Origin: Neoconidiobolus thromboides FSU 785
Taxonomy: Eukaryota > Entomophthoromycota > Entomophthoromycetes > Entomophthorales > Neoconidiobolaceae
NCBI GenBank assembly: GCA_025603075.1
Contig: MU626447.1
Span: forward strand, 1-37,153
Length of the DNA: 37,153 nt
Reading direction: 5' to 3'
Within the stretch, counting starts at the first letter, position 1. The number at the start of each line of letters is the position of its first letter. The position numbers and the translations under genes are program-made. Shown in pieces: positions 10,738 to 21,850 of this stretch. The notes below the pieces were generated by a model. It searched no databases and was not told the origin of the DNA. It worked only from the letters and a program-made list of their open reading frames with translations.

Positions 10738-12044
10738 ATGTTTGAGTTATCTTCAGAATATAGTAATCTTGATGGTTGGATTGAGCAATTAACTGAGTGT
10801 AAACCGTTAGCTGAATCAGATGTTAAAAAATTATGTGAAATTGTAAATCTATTTTTTTCTATATTTTCTATTTTAAAATAATAACGACCAGCATCTTATT
10901 TACTTATCTTTTGATCTTAATTAATAGAACCTATTGACTAATCCCCTTCTTTTTTCGATTTTTTTAGGCGCGTGAAATATTAAGCCTTGAATCCAATGTG
11001 CAACCAGTTAAATGTCCCGTCACTGTGTGCGGTGATATCCATGGACAATTCCATGATTTAGCTGAGTTATTTAAAATTGGAGGTAATGCACCAGATACAA
11101 ATTACTTATTTATGGGGGATTATGTCGATCGTGGTTATCATAGTGTTGAAACAGTCACTTTATTGATGGCTTATAAATGCAGATATAAAGAAAGAATTAC
11201 TATATTAAGAGGGAATCATGAATCCAGACAAATTACTCAAGTTTATGGGTTTTATGATGAATGTTTGAGAAAATATGGTAACGCTAATGTATGGAAAATG
11301 TTTACTGATTTATTCGACTATTTACCTTTAACTGCTTTAATTGAAAATCAAGTAAGTTGTGTTAAATAATTTAATATTTAATTTAATTTAATATTATAAT
11401 TAGGTATTTTGTTTACATGGTGGATTATCACCAGTTATTGATAATTTAGATCAAATCCGATCTTTAGATCGTATTCAAGAAGTACCTCATGAAGGACCTA
11501 TGTGTGATTTATTATGGTCAGATCCAGAGGATCGTACTGGATGGGGTATTTCTCCCCGTGGTGCTGGTTATACTTTTGGTCAAGATATTTCAGAAGCGTT
11601 TAATCATACCAATGGTTTAACTTTAATTGCTAGAGCTCATCAATTGGTTATGGAAGTAAGTTAAGTTATTTTAGTTATAAAAAGAAGAAAGAAGAATATT
11701 ATTATGAAAATCAACTAAAGTTAGGACAAAATTTATTAATGTTTATTTATTTATTTATTTATTAGGGTTATAATTGGTCCCAAGAAGGTAATGTAGTGAC
11801 TATATTTTCAGCACCTAATTATTGTTATCGTTGCGGCAATCAAGCTGCAATTATGGAATTAGATGAAAATTTAAAACATTCTTTGTAAGTTTATTTTTAT
11901 TTTTTAAAACTTTTTCGAACTATATTATAAATTCCATGGTTATTAATTGTATACTTTAAATATTTAATTAGCCTCCAATATGACCCTGCTCCTCGTAAAG
12001 GCGAACCTCAAGTTACTCGTCGTACTCCCGATTATTTCTTATAA
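10738..12044 (+). CDS. Protein phosphatase 2A catalytic subunit
   Basis: Ser/Thr phosphatase catalytic subunit of PP2A (yeast PPH21/22 class), acting in holoenzymes with A and B subunits. Exons: 10738-10842, 10968-11351, 11404-11655, 11766-11884, 11972-12044. Introns are 125, 52, 110 and 87 nt. The product is 310 aa, the family's normal length (human 309). The metal-binding and catalytic signatures [17 protein letters not shown] and [16 protein letters not shown] are intact. So are [32 protein letters not shown] and [11 protein letters not shown]. It ends in the conserved TPDYFL tail, whose final Leu is carboxymethylated in PP2A. That tail and the [12 protein letters not shown]-terminus separate it from PP4 and PP6. 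It converges on CFT1 downstream. Confidence 0.97.
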
Positions 12045-12391
12045 TTGAAAGAGGAGTTCTATATGATTTTATTTTTTTTCTTGTAAGAAAGAAGTGGTGA
12101 TATTGTGGCCGATAAATTTTTTATTATCCAATTTTCAATGAAACTTACTTTATTGATTTTTTTATAGTTTTTATAATTTTTTTTTGAAATTGGAAATAAG
12201 ATGATTATTTCAAATTGAAGATTAATGATTTTATATTATTAAATAAATGAGTAAATAATATTATTAGAGAAATAGAAATTTATTATTAATTTTTATACAA
12301 GTTAATAAAACGAAATTCAAATCTAATATTAAAAAGCAATCAAAATTTTTTATTGTTTTCTGTTCTTCTCCTCGTCCTTCATTCATTATTA
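12045..12391. other. Convergent 3' spacer PP2A / CFT1
   Basis: 347 bp between the stop codons of two converging genes. It is A/T with several T-runs (12060-12190) and an AATAAATGAGTAAATAATA tract near 12240 that could serve as poly(A) signals for either strand. I see no other feature. Confidence 0.5.
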
Positions 12392-13298
12392 TTAAAACCA
12401 AAGTCTTTCAGCCATGGAAATAAAATATAAATCTAATAATAAAGTTTGTTTATCAGCCCCCAAAAAAGCAGCAATATTATTAATAGCTGAAATAGGTAAA
12501 TTAAGAAATTGATTTAATAAATCCCCATCTAAAAAACCTTTTAAGGGATTTCTTTTTAATCGATAGTTATTGGAAATTAATCTAATATAAAATTAAAATG
12601 TAAATAAAAATTGAATTAAGAAATATTGAATTAATTGATGAATTATTGTTATTACCTATAAGCTCTTGTATTTAAGCCAGCTAAATTTTGTATATTACTA
12701 ATTAAACTATTTTGTAATAATTGTAATCTTCGAAATCTTAATTCATCAATAGGTAATATCATTATGATGGATCCATCTAAAGAACCTATATAAAGATAAA
12801 ATTATTTTGTATTCTTATATTATATTAAGATATATTATTATACTATTATAGTAATAATCTATTCTATTATCATTATTATTTACCTCCTAAATTAAAATAA
12901 GTTTGTTGCTCTACATTAAATGGTAATATAATCCAATTATTAACTGATTTATGTAAATTAATATCACATTGATAAATTAATTTCTGTCCATTGAACGATT
13001 GTAAATCTAAATTAAACATCAAATATTATTAATAAAATTAATACATTAAAATATTACATATTATTATTATATTATGTATTATAAATTGTAACTATAAATT
13101 AATTAAAATAAAACTTACCATTTGGTGAATAAGTCATAATAAACGTATTACCCCCTTGATCATTTAGTAAAAATGATAAATTGTTTTGATAAATTAAAAA
13201 CTGTGTAGAAATGGATGGTACTGCATTAAAATCTTTGCCTAATAATTTTAAAATTGGAGGTTCTTCCTATTAAAATTAAAAAACATTAATATCATATA

Positions 13299-13345
<47 letters not shown>

Positions 13346-14811
13346 TATTTTATATTCTATTTTATATTCTATTTTACTTACTTGAAATCCAATAAACCAG
13401 ATGGATTTGTAAGCATCTCCAACCAATATGAAATTTTTAATAGTAGTAATTGTGTTCACATAAATTTGAACATCTAAAAACGCAACACCATCTAAAGAAT
13501 CCCCTTCTTTTAAAGATCGGATAATTACCTAAAATAAGTAAATAAAAAATAAATAAATAAATATATTATATTATATTATATTATATTATATTAACAAAAT
13601 AATTTTTTAATATTAAATATTACCTTACTTCCTATACAAGTAACTAAATATCCATTTAATCCATGAATAGCTGATACAGTACCTTTGACTTCTTCCATAA
13701 TTAATAATTTTAATTTATGATTAGTAAATGGATTATCAATCTCTGGTACTACTTCAATAATATCAAACAAATAAATCCTTCCTTTAATACTTGTTTCTTC
13801 TCCATGATAAAAAGAAGTAGTAATAGCAACAAATGTTTTTCTAGCTTGAAATTGAGTATCCATATCTACGATTTTACAATCTGTAACATGTTCATCTAAT
13901 TCAAATTTATAATTATCGATGAATTCCCATTTAACCGGCGAAATTAATTCTAAGCTAAACTGTTCTACTTTGGGCATAATTGGTGGAGGGAATAAAGAAT
14001 AAGGATTAGGTTCTTCATTTTCATTTAGAGATTTCAAATAATTTTCATAATCTTTTGTATAATCTCTTAAGTTGGATTGAATTAATACATATTGTTTTGA
14101 TATGGAATGATATTCTATAAAATGAGGTGTTGTTGATATTTCTTTTTTTATTAATCCCCATTCTAATTCAAAGTTATAATTTAAATCCATTTGATTTAGT
14201 TTCAATTCATTATTTTCATTAAAATAAATTAATCCATGTTCACAATCACGATGATGAAATGGTATTATACTTTGCAATTTATTATCTAATTCAATATTAT
14301 ATGTTTGTAAAATATTATGTTCATTATTAATCACCATTTTACTCTTTTCTCCTGAAATTAATATACCTGAATAATTATTAATATTCTCAAAATATCTTAA
14401 TTTAGAATAAATTGTATCTGCAATTTCATCATCATTTTCGATTTTCCTTCTCTTATTTTGATTATTTGTTTTCTTTTTTTCTTCTTTTTCTGATTGATTA
14501 TTATTGTTATTAGTCATTTGCTTATAACTAACATCCTTTAATAAAACTCTATTAAATTTAATAGCTAATCGATTGTTATTCAAATTTTCCTTATTATTAA
14601 TAATATTATAATCTAATAATATTTCATAAATTATAATTTCTTCAATGTCATTTAATAATACTAAATAAATATTATTAAATACTTTATCTTGTCCAAAATG
14701 ATAAATCCCAATTTCTTGAATTTTTGTCTCATAATTTTCAATTTCTTGTAAATTGTTATTATTGTTATTATTATCTTCTACTATTTCTTCAATAAATCCA
14801 TTTTGATATTG

Positions 14812-14853
<42 letters not shown>

Positions 14854-17800
14854 TTGATGTTGAATATTAATTTGATTTCTACCATGACTATTAATTAAAT
14901 TAAAATGTTTTTCTTCATCAGCTAAATCATCTGAAAACAACCAATTAAAATTATCCATTTTCTTAATAGAATAAACCATAGTTAATTTTGGTAATAAATA
15001 AATCTCCAAGTCACCCGAAACTCTTAATAATACTAATAGATATTTAGTTTCACTTTTTTTCTTTAACTTTTTAAATTTTAACTCATTTTCTCTCTCTTCT
15101 TTATCTTCTAAATTTAAATTTTCTTCTTGTAATAAGTCCTTTTCTTTTTCCCCATACAAATCTTCATCATTTTCAAAATTTTCGCTCACTTCTTCGATTG
15201 TTTCCATAATAACCTCTTTACTTTTATAAATTTCATTTAAATCTTCCATTTCATTGCCAAATTTAAATCCATTTCGTTCATCTTTATAAATAAAACTGCT
15301 TGCAATTTTAGCAATCTAAATAAAACAAAATTGTATTAAATAATTAACTCATAATTGCTTGATTATTATCTTAATGCTTACATTAATTTCTTCTTCATTA
15401 TCTTCAATTGAAATAATATCAATCTTATTTAATTGTTTTTGAATTTCAAATAAACTAATACTATCATCTCCTCTTCTTAATAATAAATAAGGTTCAGTAA
15501 CTAAAGCCCAAGTAACCCATTGAGATGTTCTTCTATTTGTTGCTAATGTTCGACTAAATAATTGTTTACCATCTAATAAAAGAAATATCGATTAATATTA
15601 ATACAATACATAGAGTATATATGTTATCATTATTATTGTTCTATTTGTTTTCTTACCTCCATCTACAATTCTAACACCAGTTTTGTAAACTTGAATATAA
15701 GCATTCAATTGTTTTAATGTACCAATATAAATTGTTGGTCCAGTTGTAAAAAAACTAGTATTTTCTACTTGCTGTAACTCATTTCCTGCTTTTAAAATCT
15801 AAATTAAATTAAATTAAATAAAGATGAGTAAAAAGGGCAAATATAAATATAGATAGTTTGATATTTATAATATTATATTAGCATTATGTTAATATTATGA
15901 TGAATTAAACTTACCAACGTTGAATTTTGTTTGGATATAATTAGAAATTGATCAAATAGATGCGAATTTAATTTTAAACTCCATAAATTATCACAATTTT
16001 CCATTGAATAGGTTAATAATTGTTTAAATCTTAAATTTTTCTATATAAAAAAAGAAATTAAAATAAAAAGAAACTAAAATAAATTAATAAAAATACATGA
16101 AGTATTGAAATAGAGCCATAAGGTTCATGTCCTGAACAAATTACTAAATCATTATGTTTTAATTTAGTAGTAGGATTATCTTGTTGCTAATAATTACACA
16201 AATAATTAATAAAATAAAAATAATAAATAGAATAAAATAATTTAATATTCAACTTACTTCATATTCCCAATTATATTCAGAAGAACCAAAGCATAGTTTA
16301 GTAATTGGTGATATATTAATAAAAGTATGTAATAATTCCATTTTATAATGTTGACTTTGTACATTAATTAATGGGTTTTTCTTTTTCAAATTTTTATTCT
16401 TCTTTTTCTTCTCATTCTCGTTTGAGTCCTCATTTTCAATTTCATTTTCCTCCTGCTGATAAAAATCAGGAATAATATCAAATACATCCGATTGATAAGG
16501 GGGTAACATATTTTCTTCTAAATTAACTTTAAGCAATATTGAATCATTAAACAAAGAACCAAGAAATAAAGTGTATTGATTTAATTTTGTAATATTATTA
16601 GTTAATATAGAATTCCCAATTAACATCAAATTAACAAAATTAATCCTCTTTCCATCTAATTTCCAATATAAAATAGCCAATTTCCCATTTTTTAAACTCA
16701 TTAATATTTCTTGAGAATTAATAAAACAATAATGACTTTTTTCTAATGTTATTAATAAACTCATATTTTTATGATATTCAATATCTGATACTCTTGACGA
16801 TAATGTATTAATACTTATATTATATTGATTACTTCCCTGATTTCCATAGATAATAGAAGTACTATTAATAATCAAAAACCCATATGTTGGTTTAGGTAAA
16901 CTTATCAAATATAAACTATCACTTGGTAAATTTTCCATTCGATAAATGATTGGATAAGTTTGATGACTTATATCTAAAGATAATACCATTATACTTATGT
17001 TATCTGGTTTATATGGATTTCTATAAAAGTCATCAATATTACAAATTATTCTATATTATTATTATTATTATTATTACCCGCTATAAGTTACACTTGATTC
17101 ATACAATACAGCTAACGTAGGTGAAAAATAACCATGTAAAAAAGTAGTGTCAATAACTGATTTTAATTTCGGCTCTACTTTAGCTAAATCTATAATAAAA
17201 CTTGGAAGATAAGGTTGTTGACTAAAGAATAATAGAATAATTAATATATTGATTAAAATAGCATTATAATATGTATAATATTATTAGCTTACATGTTTTG
17301 TTCCATTTCGGTTAAAAATAATTCTTCTTTTTGTCTCATTGGTAAGATGGCTAATTGTGTATCATAAAAATTTAAGGCTACACAACGTTGCCCTGGATCC
17401 ACCCGAATTACACTTTTATAATGATTGTTGATAAAATTTTTCTATGAAATTTAGTTAATTCTTATCTATATTTTTAATTTGTTAATAAAAACTTACCTTC
17501 AATTCATCACGTTCATAATAATGAATAGAAACAGTAATAAATTTATTATAATTTAAATGATATTCTAAAATGGATAACTAAATAATTATGTTATTATTTT
17601 TATTATTATTTTTATTATTTTTATTATTAAATATTACTTTAGCATCTTTGAAAGAAATTAATAAATAATCCAGATTATTGGAGTTAGTTGGTATTTTGAT
17701 TGTATCTATTGAGTCTACTTCACCAACTAATATAGTTTGATAGATTAACTTTACTTTTTCAATACCCTAATAAAATAAATAAAATAAAGAATAAAAATAT

Positions 17801-18029
17801 TAGTAATTATTAATAAATTATATAGAATTATAATATATAATAATATCATTCTATTTTAATATATTAAATAGTTAAGTCAACTTACCATTTCATTTTTCCT
17901 TACATTAAATAATTGTAAATAATTTTTACGAATCAAAACCAAATCATTACCATAAAATGCAGTAAATTTACCGCTACAACTATGAGTAACACAGCTTGGC
18001 TTTATTATTTCTTTCGTTATTGGATACAT
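12392..18029 (-). CDS. CFT1: Cleavage/polyadenylation factor CFT1 (CPSF160)
   Basis: Large beta-propeller scaffold of the pre-mRNA 3'-end processing complex (yeast Cft1, human CPSF1). Sixteen exons, minus strand: 18029-17886, 17766-17638, 17577-17497, 17441-17293, 17221-17078, 17020-16258, 16186-16097, 16040-15915, 15798-15657, 15572-15382, 15315-13624, 13528-13382, 13266-13119, 13006-12884, 12785-12656, 12581-12392. All introns are GT-AG (55-119 nt) and phases close to 1462 aa (human 1443). Signatures: MYPITKEI start, LLISFKDAKLSILEY, FLHGYFSPTLAVLYE, QRCVALNFYD, FLGSLFNDSILLK, KGRIYLFDIIEVVPEI, NGYLVTCIGSKV, FILVGDAYKSIWFI, and the CPSF_A end LDGDLLNQFL. A 14-Asn run (14812-14853) and Lys/Glu-rich inserts sit in loops of the middle propeller. 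The C-terminal FISMAERLWF extends slightly past the family's LLETDRV-like end. Confidence 0.95.
13299..13380. repeat. Compound microsatellite in CFT1 intron 12
   Basis: About 15 ATT triplets (13299-13344) are followed by nearly three copies of a 12-bp unit, CTATTTTATATT (13345-13380). The last copy merges into the splice donor: on the minus strand GTAAGT starts at 13381. The array fills most of the 115-nt intron between exons 12 and 13. Confidence 0.9.
13563..13592. repeat. ATATT x6 microsatellite in CFT1 intron 11
   Basis: Six perfect ATATT pentamers inside the 95-nt intron (13529-13623), next to a short AAAT array. Confidence 0.9.
14812..14853. repeat. (ATT)14 coding microsatellite, poly-Asn in CFT1
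   Basis: Fourteen consecutive ATT triplets, read as AAT on the coding strand, give an uninterrupted run of 14 Asn in the large CFT1 exon. Gln residues flank it. The purity of the codon run suggests recent slippage growth rather than a selected sequence. Confidence 0.95.
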
Positions 18030-18153
18030 TTATTTTATTTTATAACTATTTAAAAGGTAATATTTACTTTTAATAAAAATAAAGTAGAAAATTAGATGAT
18101 TTGGTCTACTTTTTAACTATTAGAAGTAGCCAATAAGATAGCCAAGTTGAACA

Positions 18154-18254
18154 ATATGGGGACGTATTTTTGATTAAGAATTTTACCAACTATTCTACTC
18201 AAATAGCGCTTAAAAGATGGAAAAAGTGATGAAATCAAAAAAACATTCACATAT
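18154..18254 (+). mobile_element. MITE-like 105-bp repeat, copy D
   Basis: A 101-bp copy with ATATGGGGACGTATTTTTG at the left and AACATTCACATAT at the right. The centre CTCAAATAGCGCTTAAAAGATGG is kept; the left arm has lost a few bases. It lies inside the CFT1/NECAP divergent promoter. Confidence 0.75.
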
Positions 18255-18256
18255 GT

Positions 18257-18281
18257 ATGACAAATGACAAATGACAAATGA
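18257..18281 (+). repeat. ATGACAA x3 tandem repeat
   Basis: Three perfect copies of ATGACAA plus ATGA, starting three bases after repeat copy D. Confidence 0.85.
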
Positions 18282-18394
18282 AAGTTATTGCTGAGGTGTC
18301 AATTAAAAAAAGTAAAAATAGTAGGAAATCAAGTTACTTTTTTTAATAATATAACAATCCCATTTAAAATATACCAATATATTAATTCAAGAAA

Positions 18395-19532
18395 ATGGAA
18401 AATTATGAAACTGTATTATTAGTAATCTCCCAATGTTTTGGTAACTCGATACATTCTCAGTCTTACTATTTAATCCAAAAATTAACTATTTTATTATCAT
18501 AGTTTATCAAATCCCTCCATTGATCCGAAGTGAAGGACATCGGTAAAAAATCAATTTTCAATTCTCATAAATATTAACAAAAAACTAATCAAACTATTTA
18601 ATTACTAATAATATCTAGAGCCAGCAATTGGAATGTGGAAAATTTTTTATGGAAAGGACGATTAAGGATTTGTAATATCAATGAACAATTAACTATTAAA
18701 TTAGAAGATAGTATTACCGGTAAGTTTATACCCAATTTATTTAAATTTTGAAAAAAACGAACACAAAAAATAAACTATTAATATTAACACTCTATAATTT
18801 TCTAGGTGATCTATTTGCTGCATGTCCTTATGATGATAAAGGTTTAGCTGTTGAGCAAGTATTAGACTCCAGTCGATATTTTGTTATTCGAGTCGAAGAT
18901 CAAGGAAGACATGCTTATTTAGGTCTTGGATTTGAAGATCGATCTGAAGCTTTTGATTTTAATGTTACTTTACAAGATTTTATTAGGTAATATTATTTTG
19001 AATTTATTTCTTAAATATTTTTACAAGACTTATAAAAGTAAAAATTTAGAACAATAATGTTAACTAATTAATGATTTGTTTTTAGACATAAAACTAATGA
19101 GACTGAAGATAAAGCTTTAAATCTACCTGCTGTGGATTATTCTTTAAAAGAAGGGCAGACGATCTCGTTGAATTTATCAGGAAAGGTAAGTGCTATTTGT
19201 ATTAATAATAAGTCTATTTATTTATTTATTTGTTTATTTGTGTTTTTTATCTGCTAGTTAGCTAAAGGCAAACCGAGTACTACAAGTAAGTCCATATATA
19301 ACAAATAACCCACTATTTTTAATATAAAAATTTACTTTCACTTTTATTAGATAATGAAGGCTTTTGTAATGATAATACTAGTAATTTTATTATACCCCCA
19401 CCACCTAAGTCAACAGTAGTTAAACCTAACACAAACAATAATACTAATGAGGATTTTGGTAATTTTCAAGAAGCTGATGAGAATGAAAATGACTTAAAAC
19501 AAGATTCCTTTGAAGGTTGGGCTAAGTTTTAA
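18395..19532 (+). CDS. NECAP-type adaptin-ear-binding protein
   Basis: Endocytic accessory protein of the NECAP family, which binds AP-2/AP-1 ear domains and tunes clathrin-coat assembly. Seven exons: 18395-18440, 18503-18542, 18619-18719, 18806-18986, 19086-19185, 19258-19285, 19351-19532, including a 28-nt microexon. The six introns are 62-99 nt. The product is 225 aa with phases closed. The PHear domain fills the first ~150 residues: [64 protein letters not shown]. An acidic tail follows with PPPP, DFGNF and the terminal WAKF. The last is a WxxF motif at the extreme C-terminus, the alpha-ear ligand of NECAPs. Endocytic context agrees with VPS8 upstream only loosely; no operon logic applies. 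Confidence 0.95.
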
Positions 19533-20189
19533 AACAGACTTGGAAGAGGTTATTTTTGATTATTAAAGTTCTAATTTAATATTGTATTATATTGAAGAAA
19601 CCGATTTTTGTTATTATTGAAAATTTTTAGTTGATAATAACAAAATCTACATTAATTCATTTATATTTAATTAGTAATTTTAATTGAGTTTTTATAAATT
19701 AGTTATAATATAGATTATAAGAAGTTTCATTTCATTCAATATAGCCTTTAAGTATCAATAAAAATTCAACTAAATTAATTTATATTTCTAAACACTGAGT
19801 TTTTATCACTACAATTGATACTATCTATTAATATTAGTTGATAAAAATTTCAACAGTTAGACTTGAGAATCAATAATTTATTGTATCATTGATTAATATA
19901 CATATCTATAATTTATTTTTATTTAGTAAAAATTTAGCCCATAATAAGATTAACTAGAAAAATTTGAAAAATAAATATTTAAGGAATTTAATTTATTAAT
20001 AAAATTTGAAAAGGAAAAACAAGTAAATTGAAGTTAAAAAATTTCGTATACTAAACTAAAACTGAACAAAATATTTAAAATTTTACTAAACCTTTAAGTT
20101 CTTGTAACATCAAAGAACAGAAGAAAAGTAACTTTAATGAAGCCTATACAAACAAATCAAATAAGTGAATAAATAAGGTCCCTTCAATC
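19533..20189. other. Intergenic, no gene seen
   Basis: The 3' flank of the NECAP gene. A/T-rich and stop-dense in all frames; I see no repeat or RNA gene. Confidence 0.5.
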
Positions 20190-21160
20190 ATTCAATTGAC
20201 TACCTTTTCAATATTATCAATTCAAAGCTTGGTTCTTCAAACTAGAATTAAGGGAATAGTGATCAGTATTTGTTTGACACCACAAATAATCTTAATCAAA
20301 CTGGTTTTACTAAAAACTTAAAAGATAGCTGATAGTATCTATATAGACAAAAAGCTGTTCAATGGGCATTGGTTTTATACGTTCCAGTTTCAAGTTGAAC
20401 TTCAGAAAAGGTTAAAAAAGTGTATAAATTTATTGAAACGACATCTTTTGATTTTTTATTAAGTGATTAAAAGTGAATTTATTCTAAAAAGCAAATTCTA
20501 ATACACAAATTAAATTCCCATTAAAGAGCCTTTTTTACTGAAGGGATAAGATTCTGAACTTTGAGTGAAGTTAAAAAAGTAACTTATTCTAACATTTAGA
20601 GCTAACTAGAATAAACGAAGTTGAGTTCCTAATTTAAATGTTCATCAGTTAGAATATTTGGTTGAAAATAGCATTACTGATATTTGGATCCACTTTGGTT
20701 ATAGAAGGACAGTCGATACTTTATTATCAAAAGTTGGAATTAAGTTTAAAGCTTCATTAAAAAAGTAGAAGGATTTGAAAATCTTTATAAAGATCACTCT
20801 TTAAGTGATGCACTTGGTACATTAGCTTCGATCGAACCCAAAAAAGCTATTAATTTAAGCAAAGATAGAATCAAGTTATCCACTTAACGTGAGTCAAGAG
20901 TAGAAGATGTTACTTTTATCGAATTGTTTAATTCTTAGACATTGATAATATCTTGTGTTGTCAATAATAGAGATGTTTCACCACTATTTCCACTTTGTAG
21001 TTTTGGTCATTCTCAATATCCTAATTAAATACTTTTAAAAATGATATTACAACCATTTACAAAGCTAACACTTTAGAAGACCATAGCTGTCCTTTGTCTA
21101 ATAAATGCCTATTAAATTATTCTGATCACTCAACTTATTATAATGACGAAGTTAACATAA
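20190..21160 (+). pseudogene. Decayed class-3 lipase pseudogene
   Basis: Collinear by eye with the intact lipase at 36357 over nearly its whole length. The leader matches near 20221-20270 (AAAGCTTG.TC..CAA.CTA). TCAGAAAAGGTTAAAAAAGTG at about 20402 matches the ...CCAGAAGAAGCTCAAAG region. 20530-20690 tracks the FTGGRGF-to-QYLVE block, including GAATATTTGGTTGAAAATAG. The nucleophile elbow is ruined: GHSLGGA has become DHSLSDA (about 20791-20811). TLASIEPKKA and VNNRDVSPL follow, then a Cys-containing tail EDHSCPLSNKC with HSTYYND. Many in-frame stops and frameshifts occur and no open frame survives. The relic also shows what the right-edge gene should contain past the window end. Confidence 0.88.
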
Positions 21161-21551
21161 TGTATTAATTTATAATTAACTAGTCCAAAATATTTATTAT
21201 AGCATTATGTAAATTTATAGTCTAAATAAAGTGAAAAATTGTAGAATGTAAATCTTTTTATTTTTATCTATAAAGCCTGTTATTCGTTGATTTATTTTAA
21301 ATAAAAACATAGTTATATATATATGTTATATTATTGTATATTATTTAAACAGTAGAGTTAGATGTTTACTAGCTATAAAAATCAAAATTAAAAAGAACAT
21401 TAAAGTATAAAATTAAAACAAATTATTAGTAAATTATTTTTTATTCGGTGAATTGTGACAAGATATTATATATTATAGAATTCACAAAAAGTTTTATTAA
21501 TTGAATTTTAACAAATTAATAAAAATTGATATTTATATGGTATAATTAATT

Positions 21552-21656
21552 ATATGGGGATATCTTTTTTAATTAGAAAATTTAATATCATTTCTCCTTT
21601 CGATAACCTCGAAAAATGGAAAAAAGCGATCAAACTATAAAAAAATACTCTCATAT
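21552..21656 (+). mobile_element. MITE-like 105-bp repeat, copy E (most diverged)
   Basis: A 105-bp copy from ATATGGGGATATC to ACTCTCATAT. The TGGAAAAA arm and both ends are recognisable, but the centre has changed (CTTTCGATAACCTCGAAAAATGG). It is flanked by TA on both sides like the others and is probably the oldest copy in the window. Confidence 0.65.
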
Positions 21657-21836
21657 GTTTTTTTCTCTTTATTTCCTTTTCTCAATATTCAAAGACTACA
21701 GAAGCTTTTTGTTTTTATTAATATACATTAGAGATCAAACAATGTAAAGAAATTTATTGAGACTTGAAGTCGATGAACGGATGTTATGCAGAAAAAGCAA
21801 TAACTTGTCCACCGTTGGATGTTTAAAATCAGATAA

Positions 21837-21850
21837 TCCTAGGCCTAGGA
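21837..21850. repeat. 14-bp perfect palindrome
   Basis: TCCTAGGCCTAGGA is self-complementary over 14 bp and contains ten G/C, which stands out in this A/T-rich region. Function unknown. Confidence 0.8.

Larger units (their letters stand above)
18030..18394. promoter_or_regulatory. Divergent promoter CFT1 / NECAP, with MITE insertion
   Basis: 365 bp between two divergent start codons. Over a quarter of it is repeat copy D (18154-18254), directly followed by three copies of the 7-mer ATGACAA. Whatever drives both genes must lie in the remaining 125 bp on the CFT1 side and about 115 bp on the NECAP side, or in the element. Confidence 0.55.
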
